DNA of 7,387 nucleotides from Deltaproteobacteria bacterium (lineage in GTDB: Bacteria > Myxococcota_A > UBA9160 > SZUA-336), in contig DAOUZG010000085.1 in the NCBI GenBank assembly GCA_030665705.1, forward strand, positions 1 through 7,387. Reading direction: 5' to 3'. Shown here piece by piece: positions 1-7,050 of this stretch (positions within the stretch are counted from its first letter, which is position 1; each line of letters begins with the position of its first letter). The translations under genes were made by a program, and so were the position numbers. Below the pieces are notes generated by a model that searched no databases, had not been told where the DNA came from, and was given only the letters and a program-made list of their open reading frames with translations.

Positions 1-378
1 AGAATCACGGGTGTTGATCTCCCACGCGAGAAGTCGATCGGGGTCGCGATGACCTACATCCACGGGATCGGACGCTCCTCGGCGCTCAAGATCTGCGAGG
101 CCGCGAGCATCGACCCTCAGACGAAGACGCACCAGCTCGACGAGTCCGAAGTGATCCGGATCCGGGACGAGATCGAGCGCACCTACAAAGTGGAGGGGGA
201 TCTGCGCAGGGACGTCACCCAGAACATCAAGATGCTCATGGACATGGGATGCTACCGCGGGCTTCGCCATCGGCGGGGGATGCCGGTTCGGGGCCAGAGG
301 ACGCACACGAACGCGCGGACGCGGAAGGGACGTAGGAAGACGGTGGCCGGCCGGAAGAAGCCGCCCACCAAGAAGTAG
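1..378 (+). CDS. rpsM: 30S ribosomal protein S13 (5' end outside window)
   Basis: S13 sits in the head of the 30S subunit and contacts the 50S subunit and the P-site tRNA through its basic tail. The frame is open from base 1 (residues [11 protein letters not shown]...), which matches the usual S13 N-terminus after Met-Ala. The gene therefore starts about two codons upstream, and the ATG at 49 is internal, not the start. The helix-two-turn-helix region follows ([14 protein letters not shown]), then the conserved C-terminal block around [25 protein letters not shown], and a lysine-rich tail ending KKPPTKK. The visible part is 125 residues, so the full protein is about 127, slightly longer than the E. 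coli protein (118) because of the tail. It is first in the visible rpsM-rpsK-rpsD-rpoA-rplQ block and ends 12 bases before rpsK. Confidence 0.97.
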   Translation, partial: RITGVDLPREKSIGVAMTYIHGIGRSSALKICEAASIDPQTKTHQLDESEVIRIRDEIERTYKVEGDLRRDVTQNIKMLMDMGCYRGLRHRRGMPVRGQRTHTNARTRKGRRKTVAGRKKPPTKK

Positions 379-390
379 CGAGCTCGAGAG

Positions 391-777
391 ATGGCGAAAC
401 CAAAGAAGACCAAGAAGCGGGTCAAGAAGAACATCCAAACCGGCGTTGCCCACATCCAGGCGACGTTCAACAATACCGTCGTGACGATCACAGACGTCGC
501 CGGAAACGCGATCGCATCCTCATCCGCGGGCGCGGTCGGCTTCAAGGGGTCGCGCAAGTCGACGCCCTTCGCCGCGCAGATCTGTGCCGAGAATGTGGCG
601 AAGAAGGCGATGGAACACGGCGTTCGGCAGGTCGGGGTCCTGGTGAAAGGTCCGGGTTCGGGGCGCGAGTCGGCGCTCCGGTCGCTCCAGGCCGCGGGCT
701 TCAAGGTCACGTACATCCGCGACGTCACCCCGATTCCACATAACGGATGCCGTCCTCCCAAGCGGCGGAGGCAGTAG
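391..777 (+). CDS. rpsK: 30S ribosomal protein S11
   Basis: S11 belongs to the platform of the 30S subunit, where it binds 16S rRNA near the mRNA exit and E site. The 128-residue product has the family's usual length (129 in E. coli). It shows a lysine-rich N-terminus ([14 protein letters not shown]), the core [21 protein letters not shown], the segment [18 protein letters not shown], and the near-invariant ending [18 protein letters not shown]. The ATG at 391 gives exactly the expected start. It lies between rpsM (12-base gap) and rpsD (9-base gap), as in the conserved alpha operon. No independent promoter is visible in either gap. I see nothing unusual in the protein. Confidence 0.98.
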   Translation: MAKPKKTKKRVKKNIQTGVAHIQATFNNTVVTITDVAGNAIASSSAGAVGFKGSRKSTPFAAQICAENVAKKAMEHGVRQVGVLVKGPGSGRESALRSLQAAGFKVTYIRDVTPIPHNGCRPPKRRRQ

Positions 778-786
778 GGTCGAGCT

Positions 787-1413
787 ATGGCACGATATCG
801 AGACGGCGTTTGTAGACTTTGTCGTCGGGAAGGGATGAAGCTCTTCCTGAAGGGAGATCGGTGCTACACGGATAAGTGCGCGATCGAGCGTCGGAACTAT
901 CCGCCCGGACAGCACGGCCAGGCACGGCCCCGATTCTCCAACTACGGCATTCAGCTGCGTGAGAAACAGAAGGTCAAGCGGATCTACGGCGTGCTCGAAC
1001 GGCAGTTCCGCAAGACCATCCACGACGCCGAGCGAATGCGGGGCGTTCCCGGTGAGAACCTTCTGGCGCTGCTGGAGCGAAGGCTCGATAACGTCGTCTA
1101 CCGGCTCGGATTCGTCACGTCTCGGGACGAAGGACGGCAGCTCGTGCGGCACGGACACTTCACCGTGAACGCCCGTCGCGTGACGATCCCTTCCTATCGG
1201 GTCAAGCAGGGAGACGAAGTGGGACTCAGCCCGCGAGGCAAGAACGCGGCACGGATCGTGGGGGCCCTGGAGATGCTGGAGGCCCGGACCGTGCCTTCGT
1301 GGGTGGAGATCGACAAGGAGAGCCAGGTCGGGCAAATCACGGGGAATCCCGTCCGCGAAGAAATCACGCTCCCGATCCAGGAGCAGCTTATCATCGAGCT
1401 GTACTCGCGATAG
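787..1413 (+). CDS. rpsD: 30S ribosomal protein S4, zinc-binding form
   Basis: S4 is a primary 16S rRNA-binding protein that nucleates 30S body assembly. In E. coli it also represses its own operon, but the leader where that would happen is outside this window. The 208-residue product has the family length. Its N-terminus carries four cysteines at residues 9, 12, 26 and 31 (CRLC...CYTDKC). By established knowledge these coordinate zinc in Thermus-type S4, so this is the zinc-retaining ('C+') form rather than a cysteine-free paralogue. Next comes the typical [10 protein letters not shown] stretch (about 36-44), then the S4 RNA-binding fold at about residues 98-160 ([12 protein letters not shown]...[10 protein letters not shown]). 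The protein ends in the usual QLIIELYSR. Gaps are 9 bases upstream and 18 downstream. Confidence 0.98.
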   Translation: MARYRDGVCRLCRREGMKLFLKGDRCYTDKCAIERRNYPPGQHGQARPRFSNYGIQLREKQKVKRIYGVLERQFRKTIHDAERMRGVPGENLLALLERRLDNVVYRLGFVTSRDEGRQLVRHGHFTVNARRVTIPSYRVKQGDEVGLSPRGKNAARIVGALEMLEARTVPSWVEIDKESQVGQITGNPVREEITLPIQEQLIIELYSR

Positions 1414-1419
1414 GCTCCC

Positions 1420-1425
1420 AGGAGG
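1420..1425 (+). promoter_or_regulatory. Strong Shine-Dalgarno site for rpoA
   Basis: AGGAGG, inside a longer purine run (AGGAGGAGG), lies 6 bases before the rpoA ATG at 1432. It is a full match to the anti-SD core and is stronger than the weak sites before rpsK, rpsD and rplQ. This fits a need to translate alpha efficiently from a polycistronic message. Confidence 0.8.
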
Positions 1426-1431
1426 AGGCGA

Positions 1432-2454
1432 ATGAACGTCGAGTTGATCCTAAAGAACTGGCGCGACCTGATTCGCCCTCGGCGAATCGAGGTCGAAGAC
1501 GAACCCACTGAGACGTATGGTCGGTTCGAGTGTGCACCGCTGGAGCGCGGCTTCGGGCTGACCCTCGGGAACGCGCTGCGTCGAGTGCTCCTCTCTTCTC
1601 TGCAAGGATCGGCCATCACGACGGTTCGGATCGAGAACGTCCTGCACGAGTTCACCGTGATTCCGGGGGTGCTCGAGGATGTGACGGACGTCGTGTTGAA
1701 CCTCAAGGAGGTCCGGCTTCGGCTCCATGCCCTCGGGCCGAAGACCATCAGCATTTCCAAGCAGGGGCTTGGTGAGGTGACGGCCGGAGACCTCTCCTCG
1801 CTCGACCAGACCGTGGAGGTCCTGAACCCCGAGCATCACATCGCCACGCTCGCAGAGGACGGAAGCCTGGATCTAGAGGCGACGGTCGAAACCGGAAAAG
1901 GCTTTGTCCTGGCCGAACGGAACAAGAAGGAGGATCAGCCGATCGGGACCATTGCGATCGACTCGATCTTCTCACCGGTCCGTAAGGTCAACTACACTGT
2001 GACCAATGCGCGAGTGGGGCGTCAAACCGACTACGACCGGCTCGTGCTGGAGGTCTGGACCGACGGAGCGATCGGGCCGGCCGACGCTCTGGCTTTCGCG
2101 GCCAAGATCCTGAAAGAGCAGCTATCGATTTTCATCAACTTCGAGGAGGAGCTGGAGCAGGCGGTGGCCGAGCAGCCCAGCGTCACGGAGCTGAACGAGG
2201 TGCTGTTTCGGCCCGTGGAGGAGCTCGAACTCTCGGTGCGATCCGCGAACTGCCTCCAGAACGCCAACGTTCGGTACATCGGCGAGCTGGTGCAGCGCAC
2301 GGAGCCGGAGATGCTGAAGACGAAGAACTTCGGCCGCAAGTCGCTCAATGAGCTCAAGCAGGTTCTCGGCGAGCTGGGTCTCCAGTTCGGGATGAAGCTG
2401 GAGAGCTTCCCCGCGCGGAAGGACCTCGACCGGATGCGTGGGATCGAAGGATAG
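1432..2454 (+). CDS. rpoA: DNA-directed RNA polymerase subunit alpha
   Basis: Alpha dimerises to start RNA polymerase assembly (alpha2-beta-beta'-omega). Its C-terminal domain contacts UP-element DNA and transcription activators. The 340-residue protein is full length. The N-terminal domain (about 1-235) has the dimer and assembly motif [20 protein letters not shown] at about residues 37-56, including the conserved paired arginines at 50-51. A short acidic linker ([11 protein letters not shown]) leads into the C-terminal domain at about 258-325. There VRSANCL places Arg270 and Asn273 where E. coli has the DNA-contacting Arg265 and Asn268, followed by the helix-hairpin-helix segment [15 protein letters not shown]. 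Both domains look fully functional. The start is fixed by a strong Shine-Dalgarno site, and rplQ follows after 9 bases. Confidence 0.99.
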   Translation: MNVELILKNWRDLIRPRRIEVEDEPTETYGRFECAPLERGFGLTLGNALRRVLLSSLQGSAITTVRIENVLHEFTVIPGVLEDVTDVVLNLKEVRLRLHALGPKTISISKQGLGEVTAGDLSSLDQTVEVLNPEHHIATLAEDGSLDLEATVETGKGFVLAERNKKEDQPIGTIAIDSIFSPVRKVNYTVTNARVGRQTDYDRLVLEVWTDGAIGPADALAFAAKILKEQLSIFINFEEELEQAVAEQPSVTELNEVLFRPVEELELSVRSANCLQNANVRYIGELVQRTEPEMLKTKNFGRKSLNELKQVLGELGLQFGMKLESFPARKDLDRMRGIEG

Positions 2455-2463
2455 GCGACTGGA

Positions 2464-2856
2464 ATGCGGCATCGGAAGGATCACCGGAAGCTCTCGCGCA
2501 GCCCGGCGCACCGCAAGGCGATGCTCCGGAACCTGGTGACCTCGCTTCTCGCGCACGAGCGGGTCCGTACCACCGATGCCAAGGCCAAGGAGGTACGCCG
2601 GATCGCTGAGCGGATGATCACCCTCGGCAAGCGCGGGACGCTGCATGCGCGTCGCCAGGCCCTCAAGGTCCTGCGCAGTCGGCACACGGCGGGGAAGCTA
2701 TTCGAGATGCTGGCGACCCGGTACGAGAATCGGGCGGGCGGCTATACGCGGATCACCAAGCTCGGACCGCGCCGAGGTGACCATGCCGAGATGTCGCTGA
2801 TCGAGCTGCTTCCCGAGGGGGAGTCTTCGGAGCGCGGCTCCGAAGCTTCCCGGTGA
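2464..2856 (+). CDS. rplQ: 50S ribosomal protein L17
   Basis: L17 is a 50S subunit protein near the peptide exit tunnel and is the usual last gene of the alpha operon. The 130-residue product shows the signature [20 protein letters not shown], then [22 protein letters not shown], and later [25 protein letters not shown]. The family core ends near residue 119. The last 11 residues ([11 protein letters not shown]) are a short hydrophilic tail, and their codons form a perfect 9-bp inverted repeat (annotated separately). The TGA stop overlaps the GTG start of the next gene (GTGA), so the ribosomal block runs straight into the envelope genes with no intergenic terminator. Confidence 0.98.
   Translation: MRHRKDHRKLSRSPAHRKAMLRNLVTSLLAHERVRTTDAKAKEVRRIAERMITLGKRGTLHARRQALKVLRSRHTAGKLFEMLATRYENRAGGYTRITKLGPRRGDHAEMSLIELLPEGESSERGSEASR
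2825..2845 (+). other. Perfect 9-bp inverted repeat (RNA hairpin) at the rplQ/tlpA junction
   Basis: Arm CTTCGGAGC (2825-2833) is exactly complementary to arm GCTCCGAAG (2837-2845), with a 3-base loop (GCG). It lies within the last codons of rplQ and ends 7 bases before the GTG start of the thioredoxin gene. No U-run follows (next bases CTTCCC), so it does not look like a canonical intrinsic terminator. It could act as an attenuating or mRNA-stabilising structure, or could sequester the tlpA start until ribosomes finishing rplQ unfold it. The pairing is seen directly; the function is inference. Confidence 0.6.
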
Positions 2857-3500
2857 GTGCGCTCCGGCGGTACCGGGGTTACCTGCTGGCGCTCGGTGGG
2901 TACGCACTGGTCGTCGCCGCGATCGTATGGTTCCGACCCTCGCTCACTCCACCACTTCGGGTAGGTTCGGAAGCGCCGGACTTCCGCCTTCCGGTCCTCG
3001 ACGACTCTCTGCCGCAGTCCGTGGAAACCCGGGCGCTCTCCGACCTGAGAGGTCGGGTGGTCTTCATCAACTTCTGGGCCACGTGGTGTCCCCCGTGTCG
3101 CGACGAGTCTCCCTCGCTGCAGCGTCTGTACCGACGTCTGGGTTCGCGCGGACTGGAGGTTCTCGCGGTGAGCATCGATGACTCCGGAGCTCTCGATGCG
3201 GTCTCGGAATTCAGGGACGAATTCGGGCTCACCTTCCCCATCCTTCTCGACCCGGCCCGCACGGCCTATCGCGCCTACCAGTCCACGGGCGTCCCGGAGA
3301 CGTTCGTGATCAGTCCCGACGGCCAGCTGGTCGAGCAGGTCGTCGGTCCTCGAGACTGGGATCAGCCGCTCTATGCGGCGCTCGTCGACCGCCTCGTGGG
3401 GAAGCCCACCGGCAGCGGCCGGTCGGTCCCGAGGAGCCCCGAGCGGAGCTCCAGCGATCCCCCCGCCCCCGTCCAACGCACGCCAGAAGGGGAGGGCTGA
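2853..3500 (+). CDS. Membrane-anchored TlpA/ResA-like thiol-disulfide oxidoreductase
   Basis: This is probably a periplasmic thioredoxin-fold protein that reduces or exchanges disulfides, for example in cytochrome c maturation or envelope protein repair; the client is unknown. The 215-residue product begins with a short basic segment and one membrane helix at about residues 9-27 ([18 protein letters not shown]), with no clear cleavage site. The redoxin domain spans about 34-185. It has the family entry motif [10 protein letters not shown], the active site WATWCPPC with Cys79 and Cys82, and the cis-proline loop GVPETF (Pro148). The last 30 or so residues are a proline/serine-rich tail with no recognisable domain. 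The GTG at 2853 is the only start that keeps the membrane helix. It lacks a Shine-Dalgarno site and overlaps the rplQ stop by 4 bases, which suggests translational coupling. The exact subfamily (TlpA, ResA or CcmG) is not resolved. Confidence 0.92.
   Translation: MSALRRYRGYLLALGGYALVVAAIVWFRPSLTPPLRVGSEAPDFRLPVLDDSLPQSVETRALSDLRGRVVFINFWATWCPPCRDESPSLQRLYRRLGSRGLEVLAVSIDDSGALDAVSEFRDEFGLTFPILLDPARTAYRAYQSTGVPETFVISPDGQLVEQVVGPRDWDQPLYAALVDRLVGKPTGSGRSVPRSPERSSSDPPAPVQRTPEGEG
3491..3496 (+). promoter_or_regulatory. Shine-Dalgarno site for the ftsB-like gene
   Basis: GGAGGG lies 5 bases before the ATG at 3502 and sits within the last codons of the thioredoxin gene. It supports 3502 as the start over in-frame upstream codons, such as one at 3373 that would add 43 residues overlapping the thioredoxin reading frame. 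Confidence 0.7.
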
Positions 3501-3501
3501 G

Positions 3502-3819
3502 ATGCGGATCCGGTGGCGCCGATACCTGCTCGCTCCGCTGGTCGGGGCAGGCATCGCCGGGGCGCTGCTGGCCGTAGACGGAAAGAACGGCCTGACGCAG
3601 CTCGTGAGTCTGCGGGGCCGCACGCAGCACCTGGAGTCCTGCCTCGCGGAGCTCAAGGCGGAGCGGTCTCAGCTCGTTCGGACCGTACACCGGCTCCGGA
3701 GCGACCCTCTCGCGGTCGAGCGCCTGGCCCGGGAGAAGCTCGGGCTGGTGCGGCCTGGAGAGCTGGTCATCCGCCTCGGGCACGGACCCGACGACGGGCC
3801 CGGTCTCCGAACCGATTGA
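3502..3819 (+). CDS. ftsB: FtsB/DivIC-like septum formation initiator protein
   Basis: FtsB-family proteins are small bitopic proteins that bridge the divisome (with FtsL and FtsQ) and help activate septal peptidoglycan synthesis. The 105-residue product has a basic cytoplasmic start (MRIRWRR), one membrane helix at about 8-25, and the family's post-membrane motif GKNGL (27-31). A heptad-like coiled coil follows at about 34-66, then the characteristic DPLAVERLAREKLGLVRPGE (about 68-87). That last motif is the strongest identification; length and topology also fit. The gene starts one base after the thioredoxin stop. Its own stop lies within or just before the start of argS. FtsB proper and other DivIC-type proteins cannot be separated by sequence alone. 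No ftsL or ftsQ is in the window. Confidence 0.85.
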   Translation: MRIRWRRYLLAPLVGAGIAGALLAVDGKNGLTQLVSLRGRTQHLESCLAELKAERSQLVRTVHRLRSDPLAVERLAREKLGLVRPGELVIRLGHGPDDGPGLRTD

Positions 3820-3851
3820 CGCCACCCGGGCCGACGGCTATCGAATCGTCC

Positions 3852-5516
3852 GTGCGCGAGGAAGTCCAGGGGATCCTCCTCCGGGCTGTGGAGCGTGTGG
3901 TCCGCGAGGTAGACGCCGGTCAGCTCGACCAGCTGCCCACCCTCCAGCTCGGGTCTCCGAAGCTCCCCGAGCATGGGGACTTCGCCTCGAACGCTGCGCT
4001 GGGCCTGGCGGGGCCCCTGAGGATTCCTCCCCGGGAGGTTGCCGAGCGCATCGTCCGTGCGATCGAGGACCCCGAGGGTCTCCTCGACCGGGTCGAGATC
4101 GCGGGGCCCGGCTTCGTAAACTTCTTCCTGGCTCAGACCCGTTGGCACGAGGTACTGACTCGGGTGCTCCGCGACGCCGAGCAGTACGGGCGCTCCAACG
4201 CCGGGGGGGGAGAGCCGACGCTGGTCGAGTTCGTGTCGGCCAACCCGACCGGACCCCTCACGATCGGACACGGTCGCAACGCCATCCTCGGCGATTGCAT
4301 CGCTCGCCTGCTCGAAGCGACCGGCAGCAAGGTGACGCGAGAGTACTACTTCAACAACGCAGGCCGGCAGATGCGCATCCTCGCTGAATCGCTGCGCGCC
4401 CGATATCTCCAGACGCTCGGCGAGTCCGCGGACCTCCCGGAGGAGGGCTATCAGGGTAGCTACCTCGTCGAGACGGCCCGGGATCTGGTCGGCGAGCAGA
4501 GCGATTCGTTGCGCGATGCCGAGTGGCCGGTTTTCCAGCAAGCGGCCGAGAAGGCGATCTTCGCGAATATTCGTTCCACGCTCGACCGTCTCGGGATCCG
4601 GTTCGACGTCTTCTTCAACGAAAACAGCCTGTACGAAGGCGGACTTGTCGAGCAGGCACTGGAGGACCTTCGCAGCGCCGAGCGGGTCTACGAGCAAGAC
4701 GGTGCCGTGTGGCTCCGTTCGACGGACGCTGGGTTCGAACGGGACCGCGTCCTCGTCAAGTCCTCGGGGGAGCCGACCTACCTGCTTCCGGACATCGCCT
4801 ACCATCGGGAGAAGTTACGCCGCGGGTTCCAACGACTCGTCGACGTTCTCGGCGCGGATCACCTCGAACAGTTTCCCTACGTTCGTGCGGCGACCGCGCA
4901 TCTTGGCTTCGATGCAGATCGCATCGAAGCGGTGTACTACCAGTGGGTGAATCTCCGTCGGGGAAGCGAGGTTGTCAAGATGTCGACTCGGTCGGGCTCT
5001 TTCGTCACCGTTGACGAGGTGCTCGATGAAGTGGATGTCGATGTGTTTCGGTACTTCATGGTCGACCGGAGAGCGGACACCCACCTCGATTTCGACCTGG
5101 CCCTGGCGCACGAGCGCTCCGAGCGGAACCCCGTTTACAAGATCCAGTACGCGCATGCACGACTGTGCAGCATCGAGCGTCTCGCAACGGAGCGGGGGGC
5201 GACGTTTCCCCCGCCGGAGGAGGTACCGGCGCAGCGCCTCTCGCTGCCCGAAGAAATCGAGCTCATCAAGAGCGTCGGGCGGTTTCCCGAGGTCGTGCTC
5301 CGTGCCGCCCGGACGCGGGAACCGTACGACGTGGCCCGCTACCTTCTCGACCTGGCGACGGAGTTCCACACCTACATTTCGGACGGCCGGCGCCATCGGG
5401 TCCTCGCGGACGACCCGGAGCTCCAGGCGGCCCGCCTCGCCCTGGTGCGTGGGATCCGCATCGTGTTGGCCAACGGCCTGGGGCTGCTGAGGATCCAGGC
5501 ACCTGAGCGTATGTAG
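3852..5516 (+). CDS. argS: Arginyl-tRNA synthetase (class I, divergent active-site motifs)
   Basis: The enzyme charges tRNA-Arg with arginine using ATP. From GTG 3852 it has 554 residues (E. coli 577). The arginyl-specific N-terminal domain (about 1-90) holds PEHGDFASN and GPGFVNFFL. The catalytic core includes FVSANPTGPL (127-136), the HIGH-equivalent (137-140), YYFNNAGRQM, and the KMSKS-equivalent KMSTR (376-380). The DALR anticodon-binding domain follows (NPVYKIQYAHARLCSI at about 426-441), ending in the typical VLANGLGLLRIQAPERM. The HIGH position reads TIGH, with Thr137 for the usual first His, and the usual DHHGY-type segment reads DHLEQ (336-340). The start is uncertain: GTG 3852 matches the family N-terminus, while TTG 3816 would overlap the ftsB stop (TTGA) and add 12 residues. 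Neither has a clear Shine-Dalgarno site. The frame is open much further upstream, but that stretch is the antecedent genes read out of frame. Confidence 0.95.
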   Translation: MREEVQGILLRAVERVVREVDAGQLDQLPTLQLGSPKLPEHGDFASNAALGLAGPLRIPPREVAERIVRAIEDPEGLLDRVEIAGPGFVNFFLAQTRWHEVLTRVLRDAEQYGRSNAGGGEPTLVEFVSANPTGPLTIGHGRNAILGDCIARLLEATGSKVTREYYFNNAGRQMRILAESLRARYLQTLGESADLPEEGYQGSYLVETARDLVGEQSDSLRDAEWPVFQQAAEKAIFANIRSTLDRLGIRFDVFFNENSLYEGGLVEQALEDLRSAERVYEQDGAVWLRSTDAGFERDRVLVKSSGEPTYLLPDIAYHREKLRRGFQRLVDVLGADHLEQFPYVRAATAHLGFDADRIEAVYYQWVNLRRGSEVVKMSTRSGSFVTVDEVLDEVDVDVFRYFMVDRRADTHLDFDLALAHERSERNPVYKIQYAHARLCSIERLATERGATFPPPEEVPAQRLSLPEEIELIKSVGRFPEVVLRAARTREPYDVARYLLDLATEFHTYISDGRRHRVLADDPELQAARLALVRGIRIVLANGLGLLRIQAPERM

Positions 5517-5524
5517 GGGACGAT

Positions 5525-5533
5525 GGGGGGAGG
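5525..5533 (+). promoter_or_regulatory. Shine-Dalgarno site deciding the SPOR gene start
   Basis: GGGGGGAGG ends 6 bases before TTG 5540, an ideal spacing. The alternative ATG at 5558 has AGGAG at 5550-5554 but only a 3-base spacer. The spacing favours the TTG start, which adds six residues (MARKER) before the membrane helix and changes nothing in domain content. Confidence 0.55.
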
Positions 5534-5539
5534 CCGGGT

Positions 5540-6151
5540 TTGGCTCGAAAGGAGCGCATGAGGGGGCTGCGGAAGATCGTGTCGTCGATTCTGCTGCTCG
5601 GCATGGGTGTGGCCCTCGGCTTGGTGATCGGGGCGGTCTGGCCCGTCCCGTCCGTCCTGTGGGATTGGTGGCGGGAGCCGGGTCAGACGTTGGTGCTGGC
5701 TCCGGAGGCGGAAGAGCTGCCGGCTCCCACGCCGCTCGAGGCGTTCCGCGGGCTGCAGGAGGGGAAACCCCCGTCGGAGGCGGCGCGCGTGCGGCCCCCG
5801 CGGGTCGAGGCCTCGCCGAAGGACGTGGCAGCCCGTGGGCCGGGCTCGGCCGAGGGCCCCGAGGGTGCGGCGACCCGGGCGATCGCACGGATCTCCGGCG
5901 AGCTGGAGACAACCGACCCGCCCCCCGACGGGAAAGTCGTCCAGATTGCGGCGTACCGGGACCTGCGTTCGGCGGAGGCACTGGCGCGTCGACTCGTGCG
6001 TGACGGGTTCGAGGCGTACGTCAGCGGGAAGCACCCGCGCGGGGACCTTCGGCATCGCGTTCGGGTGAGGCCCGCGCCGGGACAGGACGTGTACGCACTC
6101 GCAGGAGAGCTCGAGGAGCGAGGGTTCGGCGTCTGGGTGACCGAGAAATGA
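5540..6151 (+). CDS. Bitopic SPOR-domain protein (FtsN-like architecture)
   Basis: SPOR domains bind glycan strands lacking stem peptides, which accumulate at the division septum, so this is a candidate division or septal cell-wall protein. The 203-residue product has a short basic cytoplasmic start (MARKERMRGLRK), one membrane helix at about 13-33 (IVSSILLLGMGVALGLVIGAV), and a Pro/Ala/Glu-rich linker of about 95 residues. The SPOR domain is at about 131-203: VVQIAAYRDLRSAEALARRLVRDGF at its first half, RVRV in the middle, and LEERGFGVWV at the end. This order (cytoplasmic tip, membrane helix, disordered linker, SPOR) is that of FtsN, but many unrelated proteins share it, so FtsN identity is inference. 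TTG 5540 is preferred on Shine-Dalgarno spacing; ATG 5558 is possible. Its TGA overlaps the rfbD ATG (ATGA), and argS ends 23 bases upstream. Confidence 0.85.
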   Translation: MARKERMRGLRKIVSSILLLGMGVALGLVIGAVWPVPSVLWDWWREPGQTLVLAPEAEELPAPTPLEAFRGLQEGKPPSEAARVRPPRVEASPKDVAARGPGSAEGPEGAATRAIARISGELETTDPPPDGKVVQIAAYRDLRSAEALARRLVRDGFEAYVSGKHPRGDLRHRVRVRPAPGQDVYALAGELEERGFGVWVTEK

Positions 6152-7050
6152 GCGCGGTCGAACCGGGAGGAGGGCCTCGGAGCGGCACGTGCTGGCTCGT
6201 GACCGGCGCGTCTGGCCAGCTCGGTCGGTCGCTCTGCGCGGTGACCCGTCAGGAAGGGATCGCGACGGTGGGGGTCGATCTCGACGAGCTGGACGTCACC
6301 GATGGCGGGCAGGTCTCGGAAGCGGTCGAGCGCTTCCGTCCGAGCGTCCTCGTCAACTGTGCCGCATTCACCCACGTGGACCGTTGTGAGGAGGAGCCGG
6401 CAACGGCCCAGCGGACGAACGGCGACGCTCCCGGGCTCCTCGCCGAGGCTGCGTCCAAGACCGGCTGCCTTCTCGTTCATCTGAGCACCGATTACGTCTT
6501 CTCGGGCGCGACCCCTCGGCCTATTGCCGAGGACGCAGCTGCGGATCCACGCTCGACCTACGGGCGAACCAAGTGGGCAGGGGAGGAGGCCGTGCGTCGG
6601 TCGGATTGTGAGCACCTCATCGTTCGAAGCCAGTGGATCTTCGGGCCGGGAATCAACTTCGTGCGAGCGATCTACAACGCCGTGTTGAGGGGGGAGTCGC
6701 TCCGGGTCGTCGAGGACCAAGTCGGCCGACCCACGTGGTCGCGCGCGCTGGCGCGAGGGATCCTGCAGGCCGTGCGGGCCGGTGCTCGCGGTGACCTTCA
6801 TCTGGCGTGCGAAGGGGTGGCGACCTGGTTCGACCTGGCGGTCGCCACCGTTGAAGAGGCGGCGCATCGTCGGTGGATTCCGCCGGTTCCCGTCGAACCC
6901 GTGTTGACCGCATCCGTGCCGCGCCCCGCCACGCGGCCGACCTATTCGGTGTTGGAGCTCGGCCGGGCACGGGGGCTGGGAGTTCGGATGCCTCACTGGC
7001 GGACCGCCCTGTCCATGTACCTTGACTCGGAGGAGTGGTCGGATGCGTAG
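6148..7050 (+). CDS. rfbD: dTDP-4-dehydrorhamnose reductase family protein
   Basis: RfbD/RmlD enzymes reduce dTDP-4-dehydro-L-rhamnose to dTDP-L-rhamnose with NAD(P)H in the cytoplasm, supplying rhamnose for O-antigen, capsule or exopolysaccharide. The 300-residue SDR-type product shows the nucleotide-binding glycine motif GASGQLG (20-26). It also has a family segment around [15 protein letters not shown] (70-84), the catalytic STDYVF (113-118), and the catalytic Tyr138/Lys142 pair in YGRTK. The family's DQVGRPTWS is at 190-198 and the C-terminal RPTYSVLEL follows. About 14 residues precede the first beta strand, slightly more than usual. The start is the ATG overlapping the SPOR gene stop, so expression is probably coupled. 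No rmlA, rmlB or rmlC is visible here. The substrate may therefore be another 4-keto sugar nucleotide, as family membership does not fix it. Confidence 0.9.
   Translation: MSAVEPGGGPRSGTCWLVTGASGQLGRSLCAVTRQEGIATVGVDLDELDVTDGGQVSEAVERFRPSVLVNCAAFTHVDRCEEEPATAQRTNGDAPGLLAEAASKTGCLLVHLSTDYVFSGATPRPIAEDAAADPRSTYGRTKWAGEEAVRRSDCEHLIVRSQWIFGPGINFVRAIYNAVLRGESLRVVEDQVGRPTWSRALARGILQAVRAGARGDLHLACEGVATWFDLAVATVEEAAHRRWIPPVPVEPVLTASVPRPATRPTYSVLELGRARGLGVRMPHWRTALSMYLDSEEWSDA
7029..7035 (+). promoter_or_regulatory. Shine-Dalgarno site for the UXS-like gene
   Basis: GGAGGAG ends 7 bases before the ATG at 7043 and lies inside the last codons of rfbD. It gives firm support for 7043 as the start of the gene cut by the window end. 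Confidence 0.75.

Noticed and set aside
49..378. ATG at 49 as the start of rpsM.
   Set aside because: The frame stays open to base 1 and encodes the conserved S13 N-terminus, so the gene enters from outside the window.
520..1335. 271-codon minus-strand open frame opposite rpsK and rpsD.
   Set aside because: It lies fully opposite two highly conserved ribosomal genes, shows no motif of its own, and is best explained as a GC-rich shadow.
2825..2850. Hairpin at the rplQ end considered as an intrinsic terminator.
   Set aside because: The stem is followed by CTTCCC rather than a T-run, and the next gene starts 7 bases later, overlapping rplQ. It is listed as a structured element of unknown role.
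3408..3423. Short GC-rich inverted repeat (ACCGGC / GCCGGT) in the thioredoxin tail region.
   Set aside because: A six-base stem inside GC-rich coding sequence is expected by chance, and no T-run or start site adjoins it.
3513..3815. Upstream extension of the argS frame by about 100 codons.
   Set aside because: This stretch is the ftsB-like gene read in another frame. It gives a low-complexity Arg/Ala/Pro-rich sequence with no ArgS similarity, while the ftsB frame has convincing family motifs.
3816..3844. Promoter-like pair: TTGACG, a 17-base spacer, then TATCGA, just before argS.
   Set aside because: The -10 element matches only three of six consensus bases, and the TTGACG overlaps the ftsB stop and possible argS start codon. 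One near-consensus -35 hexamer is expected by chance, so I do not annotate it.
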